From positions 1 through 37,086 of the forward strand of contig JAIPJX010000035.1 of assembly GCA_021733945.1 (NCBI GenBank): a stretch of DNA of 37,086 nucleotides. The letters are read 5' to 3'. The position numbers and the translations under genes were made by a program. This document shows, in pieces, positions 24,920 to 31,845 of the stretch. The notes under the pieces are model-generated. The model was not told the origin of the DNA. It saw nothing but the letters and a program-made list of their open reading frames with translations, and ran no database searches. This DNA comes from Verrucomicrobiota bacterium (GTDB lineage Bacteria > Verrucomicrobiota > Verrucomicrobiia > Limisphaerales > SIBE01). Positions within the stretch are counted from its first letter, which is position 1, and each line of letters begins with the position of its first letter.

Positions 24920-25009
24920 CTGTCCGCCTCCCTGAAATCCGGTCAGAGCGGCAGTGACCGGACGTTTTTCGAACCGCGGGTCAGCTGGAAAACCGTGCCG
25001 GTTTCCAGT

Positions 25010-26335
25010 CTAGCCCTCTATAAACCGTTGAAATTCGGAACGGAAATGAGGTGGCACCCGCGCCTTGATGCTCGCGACCGGGCCGTCGTAGTCGCATTCC
25101 ACAACCTCACCGACGGAATGGAGCCGGGCCATGACAGCAGAGTCTTCGTGCGGCACCTTCAATATGAGAAAATCACGGCAGGGCCTCAGGGAATTACCCA
25201 ATTCCACCAGGAGCGCATCGATTCCAATGCCCTGCGTCGCCGATATGGAGACCGCATTCGGATAACGCTCGTGGTGCCAGTGCGGGGCGCTCTGACGGCT
25301 GAGGCGGTCGACCTTGTTGAACACCATCAGGGTGGGCTTGCCCTGCGCATTCAATTCTTCGAGCACGGAATTCACCGCTTCGATCTGTTCCAGAGCCTGC
25401 GGGTGACTGATATCGACCACGTGAATCAAGAGATCGGCGCATACCACTTCCTCGAGCGTCGCCTTAAACGCCTCGACAAGCCGGTGGGGCAGTTTGCGAA
25501 TGAAACCTACCGTGTCCGAAACCAGCACATTTTGATTGCTCGGCAGGCGGAGTCGGCGCGTGGTCGGGTCCAGTGTCGCAAAAAGCTTGTCTTCCACCAG
25601 GACCGAGGCACCCGTCAGCCGGTTCAGCATGGTGGATTTTCCCGCGTTGGTATATCCCACGATCGAAGCCAGCGGCCACAGGCTCCTCTGACGTCCCTGG
25701 CGCTGGGTCTCCCGCTGCCTGCGCACGGTGTCCAGTTCCATGGTGATCTTCTCGATCCGCACCTGAATCCGCCGGCGATCGGTCTCCAACTGGGTTTCAC
25801 CGTCGCCTCGCATGCCAATGCCTCCCTTTTGCCGGGATAAATGGCTCCAATATCGGGTCAACCTGGGAAGCAGATGTTGGAGCTGAGCCAGTTCCACCTG
25901 GAATTTTCCCTCCCGGGTGCGGGCGCGCTGAGCGAAGATATCCAGGATCAGCGAGGTGCGATCCAGAATCTTGCAGTCGAAAATCTTCTCCAGATTCCGG
26001 CTTTGAGCGGGCGAGAGTTCTTCATCAAAGATGACCGTGTCCACCTCCCGTTCCTTGCATTCTCCGGCAAACGCCTTGGCCTTGCCCGACCCGATGAAGG
26101 TGGCCGCCACGGGCGCTTCCAGCTTTTGAATTCCCTCTCCGACCACGAGGCCACCCGCCGTCGCCGATAGCTCGGCCAGTTCCAGAAGGGACTCGTCGGG
26201 TGCAATACTGTTGCCACCCTTCCGATCCACTCCCACCAAATAAACGCGCTCGGTTCGCTCGTTTCGTGTCGTAATCAGTGCTCTCAAATTCGTGTCAGGC
26301 TGGAGACAGTATATCGTGCTTCCGGACTCTTGCAA
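25010..26335 (-). CDS. hflX: Ribosome-associated GTPase HflX
   Basis: A 441-residue GTPase that binds the 50S subunit and splits stalled or hibernating ribosomes. The N-terminal HflX domain (about 30-210) contains TFIGSGKAKAFA, the FDEELSPAQSRNLE block and the glycine-rich linker GIGMRGDGETQLETDRRRI. The GTPase domain has G1 GYTNAGKS (227-234), G3 DTVGF (274-278), G4 NKVD (340-343) and G5 SAT. The only available starts are non-ATG: TTG at 26335 or TTG at 26287, and neither has a clear ribosome-binding site, so the N-terminus is uncertain by about 16 codons. It is followed by radC on the same strand and is divergent from the esterase gene. Confidence 0.92.
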   Translation of the reverse strand: MQESGSTIYCLQPDTNLRALITTRNERTERVYLVGVDRKGGNSIAPDESLLELAELSATAGGLVVGEGIQKLEAPVAATFIGSGKAKAFAGECKEREVDTVIFDEELSPAQSRNLEKIFDCKILDRTSLILDIFAQRARTREGKFQVELAQLQHLLPRLTRYWSHLSRQKGGIGMRGDGETQLETDRRRIQVRIEKITMELDTVRRQRETQRQGRQRSLWPLASIVGYTNAGKSTMLNRLTGASVLVEDKLFATLDPTTRRLRLPSNQNVLVSDTVGFIRKLPHRLVEAFKATLEEVVCADLLIHVVDISHPQALEQIEAVNSVLEELNAQGKPTLMVFNKVDRLSRQSAPHWHHERYPNAVSISATQGIGIDALLVELGNSLRPCRDFLILKVPHEDSAVMARLHSVGEVVECDYDGPVASIKARVPPHFRSEFQRFIEG

Positions 26336-26585
26336 TGGATACGTTCAACAACAAACAATCCCGGTCCGTCAGACACGACGAACCGGGAGCCCGAGATCGG
26401 AATGCTCCAGGTTGTCGGCCGCAGGGATTCGTTTCGCGGCTCTCGATTGCACCCCACCCTTCACGAATCGCAGAAGGATCCCGAGCCCTTCGGCGAAAGG
26501 CTCTTTGTCGTCTTGACGGATTGCACCCGTTCGATTGGACTGGAGCATGCACACGACACGCCGAGGTCCGTTCAATACCACGCTC

Positions 26586-28139
26586 ATGAAATCCGCTCGG
26601 GTGGGGGATCGAAATTCCAGGCTTTCCACCGCCTTCTTCCAATCGACAATCCGGGCACTGGCCGCAGCTTTCTTCCTGGGAATTTCGGCACGGGCCGATG
26701 TGCGGCTGCACGGACTGTTCAACGATCATATGGTTTTGCAGCAGGGCATCCCGGTTGCAGTCTGGGGTTGGGCGGACGAAGGGGAACCCGTGCGTGTGGA
26801 GTTCCGGGGACAGAGCATTGAAACGAAAACCGTCGAGGGCCGTTGGATGGTCCATTTGAATGCGCTCAAAGCCGGCGGCCCGGATGTGTTGAAGGTCACC
26901 GGAAAGAACGTTGTTCAACTCGAGGATGTCCTGGTCGGAGAGGTCTGGATCTGCAGCGGTCAATCAAACATGGAATGGCCCTTGAGCCGGAGTTTCGATC
27001 ACAAGCAAGCCATTGCCGGTTCGGAAAATTCGATGCTTCGGCTTCTGACCGTTAAAAAGTCAAAGGCGCTGAAACCTGCTTCGGATCTGGAGGCGCGCTG
27101 GCAGGTCTCGGGGCCGGAGACCACCGGGAACTTCTCCGCCGTGGGTTATTTTTTCGGTCGTGATTTGCAGAAATCACTCGGAGTCCCAATCGGCTTGATT
27201 CATACGTCCTGGGGCGGCTCACCCGCCGAGGTTTGGATGAGCGAGCAGACGCTCGAGGGCAATTCCCGATACCGTGCGGAAATCCTCGAAACCCACCGTG
27301 CCAACGTCGCCCGCCACGAGGAAGCGTTGACCAAATTCGATGCGGAACAGAAGGCGCTCGCGAGCAGGGGTGAAACTTCCGAGGCCAAACGTCCAAACGG
27401 GCCCTACTGGAAACCTTCGGAGCTGTACAACGGAATGATTGCACCGCTGATCCCCTTTGGAATCAAGGGTGCCATCTGGTATCAGGGCGAATCCAATGCC
27501 GGCCGCGCGCATCAGTACCGGACCTTGTTTCCAGACATGATCCGCAATTGGCGCCGTGACTGGGGCCTGGGCGATTTCCCATTTCTCGCGGTTCAGCTGG
27601 CACCGTTCATGAAGATCAAACCGGAACCGGCTGAAAGCAGCTGGGCCGAACTGCGCGAGGCTCAGCTCCTGGCCACCCAGATCCTTCCAAAAGTCGGAAT
27701 GGCTGTCATCACGGACGTGGGCGAGCAGGAGGATATTCATCCCACCAAAAAGGAGCCCGTCGGCGCACGGCTTGCCGTGGCGGCGCGCGGAATTGCCTAC
27801 GGACAAAAGATTGTGTACTCGGGGCCTGTTTACACCGGCATGCGCGTCCGGGACAATCGGGTGATCCTGAGCTTTGATCACACCGGAAGCGGCCTGGAGG
27901 CACATGGAGACGAATTGACCGGGTTCACCATCGCAGGGGCCGATCGGCGATTTGTCCCGGCCACCGCCCGGATTCGCAATGATCGTGTGGTGGTGAGAAG
28001 CCCGGAAGTGACGGAACCTGTTGCCGTTCGATTTGGTTGGGCCGACTACCCGGTGGTGAACCTCTGGAACCGGGAAGGCCTGCCCGCCACTCCGTTTCGC
28101 ACGGATGATTTCCCGATGATCACCGCCCCGAAACCTTAG
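26586..28139 (+). CDS. Exported sialate O-acetylesterase family protein (SASA)
   Basis: A 517-residue secreted carbohydrate esterase that would remove O-acetyl groups from sialic acids or from other acetylated glycans. The N-terminus is a signal peptide (STIRALAAAFFLGISARA). A beta-rich N-terminal domain is followed by the SGNH/SASA core: the catalytic Ser127 in CSGQSNMEWPL, the block GAIWYQGESNAGRA, and the DIHPTKKEPVGARLA block carrying the Asp-x-x-His type end of the triad. The ATG at 26586 is chosen because it gives a normal signal peptide; the frame is open about 50 bases further. In Verrucomicrobia many SASA proteins act on plant or algal polysaccharides, so sialic acid should not be assumed. 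It is followed after 64 bp by the BNR_2 gene in the same direction. Confidence 0.88.
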   Translation: MKSARVGDRNSRLSTAFFQSTIRALAAAFFLGISARADVRLHGLFNDHMVLQQGIPVAVWGWADEGEPVRVEFRGQSIETKTVEGRWMVHLNALKAGGPDVLKVTGKNVVQLEDVLVGEVWICSGQSNMEWPLSRSFDHKQAIAGSENSMLRLLTVKKSKALKPASDLEARWQVSGPETTGNFSAVGYFFGRDLQKSLGVPIGLIHTSWGGSPAEVWMSEQTLEGNSRYRAEILETHRANVARHEEALTKFDAEQKALASRGETSEAKRPNGPYWKPSELYNGMIAPLIPFGIKGAIWYQGESNAGRAHQYRTLFPDMIRNWRRDWGLGDFPFLAVQLAPFMKIKPEPAESSWAELREAQLLATQILPKVGMAVITDVGEQEDIHPTKKEPVGARLAVAARGIAYGQKIVYSGPVYTGMRVRDNRVILSFDHTGSGLEAHGDELTGFTIAGADRRFVPATARIRNDRVVVRSPEVTEPVAVRFGWADYPVVNLWNREGLPATPFRTDDFPMITAPKP

Positions 28140-28203
28140 GGCCCGGAAGGGTTCCACAAACAGTCGCTTGCACGCGCACCTGTTTCATATAAGTTGGAAG
28201 CCA

Positions 28204-29283
28204 GTGAAAACAATATTTCGAAACCTATTTTTGTACGTGGTTCTGCTCGGACTCATCCCGAGCAACACGTCCGCCCAAGGCACTTTGTCCGGACAACCCG
28301 GGTTTGTGCGGTCCGAGTTTGTTTTTGAGGAAGCCCCGTTTCGTTCCTGCCACGCTTCCACGATCGCCGAAACCAGCGGCGGTCTGGTGGCCGCATGGTT
28401 CGGAGGCTCTGAAGAGGGGGCCCTCGATGTCGGGATTTGGATCTCCCGGCACGATGGCCGCGAATGGTCGGATCCGGTCGAAGTCGTCAATGGTGCCAAC
28501 GACCACAAGCGTATCCGGTATCCCTGCTGGAATCCGGTTCTGTTTCAGCCACGGGTCGGACCGCTGCTGCTCTTCTACAAGGTCGGCCCAAGTCCAAGCA
28601 CCTGGTGGGGCATGTGGATGGAATCTTCCAACAGCGGACGAACCTGGTCGGAACCAAAACGATTGCCCAATGACATGCTCGGCCCCATCCGCAACAAGCC
28701 TGTCGAGCTTCCGAGCGGCACCCTGCTTTCCGGATCGAGCACCGAAAACGCGGGCTGGAGAGTGCATATGGAGCTGGCTTCCGCGACGCGCAAGACCTGG
28801 TCGCGGACAGAGCCTCTCAACGGCGCCATGGAGATGGCCGCCATTCAACCCACCATCCTCGTGCACCGATCCGATTCCATCCAGGTTCTAAGCCGAACCA
28901 AACAGGGCCGGATCAGCGAGGCTTGGTCCGAAGACGGCGGTGAAACATGGGGCCGAATGACCTTCACCGAACTGCCCAACCCCAACAGCGGAATCGACGC
29001 GGTCATGCTCCGCGACGGCCGATCGCTCCTGGTCTACAATCACACCCAAAAGGGTCGCGGCGTTCTCAACGTCGCTGTTGCAAAAGCGGACGGCAAACGT
29101 TGGTCCGGCGCACTGGTTCTCGAAAATGAACCAGGATCCGAGTTCTCCTATCCTGCGGTCATCCAGACCCGGGACGGCTCGGTCCATATCACCTACACTT
29201 GGAAACGCAAACGGATCAAGCACGTGGTCTTGGATCCCTTCAAGCTCGCCCTGCAGGAGATCGTCGAAGGTCAGTGGCGGTAA
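28204..29283 (+). CDS. Exported BNR_2 family sialidase-like protein
   Basis: A 359-residue predicted six-bladed beta-propeller of the BNR_2 type (PF13088), often annotated as exo-alpha-sialidase. A signal peptide is present (IFRNLFLYVVLLGLIPSNTSAQ). Family blocks are clear: CHASTIAETSGGLVAAWFGG, RYPCWNPVLFQ, LLLFYKVGPSPSTWWGMW, and Asp-box-like SNSGRTW and SEDGGETW. The end ITYTWKRKRIKHVVLDP is also typical. The GTG at 28204 with GGAAG before it gives a compact signal peptide; a TTG at 28168 is less likely. Substrate is open: many BNR_2 proteins have no proven sialidase activity. Its placement directly after a SASA esterase suggests the two act on the same glycan. Confidence 0.85.
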   Translation: MKTIFRNLFLYVVLLGLIPSNTSAQGTLSGQPGFVRSEFVFEEAPFRSCHASTIAETSGGLVAAWFGGSEEGALDVGIWISRHDGREWSDPVEVVNGANDHKRIRYPCWNPVLFQPRVGPLLLFYKVGPSPSTWWGMWMESSNSGRTWSEPKRLPNDMLGPIRNKPVELPSGTLLSGSSTENAGWRVHMELASATRKTWSRTEPLNGAMEMAAIQPTILVHRSDSIQVLSRTKQGRISEAWSEDGGETWGRMTFTELPNPNSGIDAVMLRDGRSLLVYNHTQKGRGVLNVAVAKADGKRWSGALVLENEPGSEFSYPAVIQTRDGSVHITYTWKRKRIKHVVLDPFKLALQEIVEGQWR

Positions 29284-29812
29284 ATGCCTGCGCGACCATC
29301 CGCTCAAGAGCCAGGAACGAATGCGCGAAGCGTCCTGGTGAGAGGAACCGGCGATTCGCCCTGCCGCCCTTGCCTCGGGGGGAAGGTGGCGCGAACCGCA
29401 CTGCCATTCGTTTAAGAACTGAAATGGCAGGGCGAAGTGTCCTCGCTGAGCCGCTCAACTCACCTTCGCTCAACCGCCTCACCGGTGCGGTTCGCCATAC
29501 CACCGGAGGGGGACGGGGGAAGGTAGCGCGAACCGTCCCGGTGAGCGGGCTCCAGCGTTTCTCTCTTCATCCGAAGGCACCTCAGTGTGTCAGCCAGAAG
29601 CTTCCGTCATCAGCAAGCAGCGGAGGATACGCGAGGATCACAGTTGATCCAAACCGCCGAAACCACCGGACCTGACACAACCTCCACCGCCCCTCGCCCC
29701 AGTGACAACTTCGTGTTGCAGGTGCAAGACCAAGTTGTCACTGCCTCAGGCCAGGCGGCGCTGGCCGGACAGCCTCCTTGCGGGCCAACCGGAAGTGAGC
29801 TAGCATTGTTTC
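29284..29812. repeat. 529-bp repeat mosaic between the sialidase-like and NfeD genes
   Basis: No convincing gene is seen. TTCGCCCTGCC (29355-29365) and GGCAGGGCGAA (29426-29436) are perfect inverted repeats enclosing CTGCCATT/AATGGCAG (29401-29408 and 29423-29430). The 18-base unit GGAAGGTGGCGCGAACCG at 29381-29398 recurs with one mismatch at 29518-29535, and GTGCGGTTCGCC near 29485 is an inverted relative. The last part holds the 11-bp inverted repeat listed separately. Confidence 0.6.
29701..29742. promoter_or_regulatory. 11-bp perfect inverted repeat upstream of the NfeD gene
   Basis: AGTGACAACTT (29701-29711) and AAGTTGTCACT (29732-29742) are exact inverted repeats 20 bases apart, with an inner TTGCA-GG-TGCAA palindrome. 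It ends 70 bp before the NfeD ATG and has no T-run, so an operator, a repeat unit or an RNA structure is more likely than a terminator. Confidence 0.4.
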
Positions 29813-31243
29813 ATGCGGAAAGTGTTCATTCTCCTCCTTGCGTTGTTCGGGACGCTTCCATCCGGGTTGCGTTGCACTGGCGCAGAGGCCGGTAGCGATT
29901 CCTCTTCGGTCAGTCCCAGGGTTTTTATTCTCCCGATCCGGGAGGATGTCATGCCCCCGCTGGTTTACCTCGTTCGCCGCGGCGTCAAGGCCGCCATCGA
30001 AGCGGACGCGGACCTGTTGCTGCTGGACATGGAAACCAATGGCGGTCGGGTCGATGTAACCGAGGAGATCATCGAAATCCTGGGGCAATTCCCTGGAAAA
30101 ACCGCGACCTATGTCAACCGAAAGGCCTTCTCGGCCGGGGCCTTCATCGCCTTTTCAACAGCCCAAATCTTTATGGCCCCGCAGAGCGTGATCGGCGCAG
30201 CTGCCCCCATTCTCATGGGACCCACGGGTCCGGGAGCGGAGATCTCCGATACAATGGAGGCCAAAATGACCTCTGGAATCCAGGCCCTGGTGCGCACGAG
30301 TGCTGAAAAGAACGGGTATAACGTCGATGTCGTTGAAGCAATGATCGACAAATCCAAGGAACTCAGGATCGGCGATCAGGTTCTGTGCGAGAAGGGCCAG
30401 ATCCTGACTCTGACAAACGTTCAGGCGGAACAGGAATACGGCGATTCAGCCGCACCCCTGCTTTCGTCCGGCACGGTTGACAACATCGATTCACTCATCG
30501 CCCGGCTCGGGTTTGAAGGGGCGGAACGGATCGAGATCAAACCAACCGGCGCGGAACGGCTTGCCATGTGGATCAATGCCATCAGCTCCATCCTCCTGCT
30601 GATCGGCATCGTCGGCATCTATGTCGAATTCAAGACACCCGGTTTCGGGTTGCCCGGCATTGTCGGTTTGACTGCCTTCGCCATTTACTTCTTTGGCGGG
30701 TACATCGCCGGTTTGTCCGGTGCGGAGTGGGCCGCCGTGTTTGTATTGGGAGTCATCCTTTGCATCGCCGAGTTGTTTATTTTCCCGGGCACGGTTCTCC
30801 TCGGTCTGGCCGGAATCACCCTCATGCTCGCATCGATCATCATGGCGATGGTCGATGTCTATCCCGGATTGCCATCGATGCCCACCTCCGGCATCAGTGT
30901 TCGGATTCCGGTCCAGCAAATCCTGGTCAACCTGAGCGTGGCCGTGTTCGGATCTTTGCTTGCCATCTGGGCTCTGAGCCGCGTGCTGCCCAAGACCGCT
31001 CTCTACGGCCTTTTGGTATCCAGTTCAGTGAGCGGCGAAGCCTCCGTCTCTCTCGCCAACTCAGATCGTTCGCTCCGGCAGGGGGAAACCGGAGTCGCCT
31101 TGTCCGTGCTTCGCCCCAGCGGCAAGGGAAAATTCGGAAATACGGTCCTGGACGTCATTTCCCAGGGGGATCTCATCCCCAAGGACAGTCCGATCCGGAT
31201 CATTGGTTTCAGCGGACCCACCGCGATCGTCGAAACGGTGTAG
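29813..31243 (+). CDS. Membrane-bound NfeD protein with ClpP-class serine protease domain
   Basis: A 476-residue long-form NfeD protein. A signal sequence (MRKVFILLLALFGTLPSG) leads into a ClpP/SDH-like protease domain (about 35-230). Ser107 in RKAFSAGAFIAF and Lys151 in MEAKMTSGIQAL match the Ser/Lys dyad of the archaeal 1510-N protease, and ETNGGRVD is the substrate-strand loop. Four or five hydrophobic segments follow (about 250-390), then a C-terminal OB-fold-like NfeD domain (RQGETGVALSVLRPSGKGKF through IIGFSGPTAIVE). The related protease cleaves the C-terminus of a stomatin (SPFH protein); such a partner gene is usually next door but is not seen here. Confidence 0.9.
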   Translation: MRKVFILLLALFGTLPSGLRCTGAEAGSDSSSVSPRVFILPIREDVMPPLVYLVRRGVKAAIEADADLLLLDMETNGGRVDVTEEIIEILGQFPGKTATYVNRKAFSAGAFIAFSTAQIFMAPQSVIGAAAPILMGPTGPGAEISDTMEAKMTSGIQALVRTSAEKNGYNVDVVEAMIDKSKELRIGDQVLCEKGQILTLTNVQAEQEYGDSAAPLLSSGTVDNIDSLIARLGFEGAERIEIKPTGAERLAMWINAISSILLLIGIVGIYVEFKTPGFGLPGIVGLTAFAIYFFGGYIAGLSGAEWAAVFVLGVILCIAELFIFPGTVLLGLAGITLMLASIIMAMVDVYPGLPSMPTSGISVRIPVQQILVNLSVAVFGSLLAIWALSRVLPKTALYGLLVSSSVSGEASVSLANSDRSLRQGETGVALSVLRPSGKGKFGNTVLDVISQGDLIPKDSPIRIIGFSGPTAIVETV

Positions 31244-31256
31244 CCACCACCGCAAC

Positions 31257-31829
31257 CTACGCCAACCGTTCGAGCAGCGTCTTCACATCGATCGGCTGAG
31301 CACTCCGGACGGTGATCGTCGGACGGCTTTTACCGTCCGCAACACCTTCCACAGTCGGAGATTCTCCGGGGTAAAGTTTCGCCAACAGACCGGTAAGTTC
31401 GGATTCCATGCTCTTGAGAGCCTCCTGATCGGACGGAGCCGCAAGACGATCGTTGAGACTGATTTGAATCTCGTTTCCGAGGAACTTGATCTTGCCCGGA
31501 AGATCCGTTTCCAACTGCACGCAGGCAGCCGCAACGGCTTTAATCGCGAAACCAACCCTGGCCTCAAAATCACCTTCCATCGGCCGTTTGCTCTGGTACA
31601 GCAGCCCGAGCCGACCGGCGGACTGGTCGGTGCTGAAGTTGGCTTCGTGCGCCACCAGCATGATCCCGGGCCCCTGCCAGACATGGCTGTAATCCGCTAC
31701 ATCAATCAACAGGTGACCGGAAACATTCCGTTTCTGGATCCATTTGTGAAAGACCGGCACACAATCGAGGATTTTCGCGGCGGGCGTTTCGGCGGCGAAC
31801 AGTTTTACGCAGATTCGATTTGGATTCAT
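31257..31829 (-). CDS. Conserved-looking protein downstream of the sulfite reductase
   Basis: A 190-residue soluble protein with no signal peptide that I do not recognise. It begins MNPNRICVKLFAAE and contains a motif-like central stretch, IDVADYSHVWQGPGIMLVAH, rich in His, Tyr and Gly, followed by a mostly helical C-terminal half. The ATG at 31829 lies 17 bp after the sulfite reductase stop codon (31846), so the two genes almost certainly form an operon. AAGGAAA about 14 bases upstream may be its ribosome-binding site. The context suggests a helper for the reductase, for example in cofactor handling or electron transfer, but there are no cysteine clusters to support iron-sulfur binding. Confidence 0.7.
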   Translation of the reverse strand: MNPNRICVKLFAAETPAAKILDCVPVFHKWIQKRNVSGHLLIDVADYSHVWQGPGIMLVAHEANFSTDQSAGRLGLLYQSKRPMEGDFEARVGFAIKAVAAACVQLETDLPGKIKFLGNEIQISLNDRLAAPSDQEALKSMESELTGLLAKLYPGESPTVEGVADGKSRPTITVRSAQPIDVKTLLERLA

Positions 31830-31845
31830 GGTAAGTCGCGTTTCC

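Noticed and set aside
24281..25840. A 519-codon plus-strand open frame
   Set aside because: Antisense to radC and hflX, both of which have complete family motifs.
29199..29895. Small open frames in the gap after the sialidase-like gene
   Set aside because: They run through direct and inverted repeats, lack ribosome-binding sites and have no protein-like pattern.
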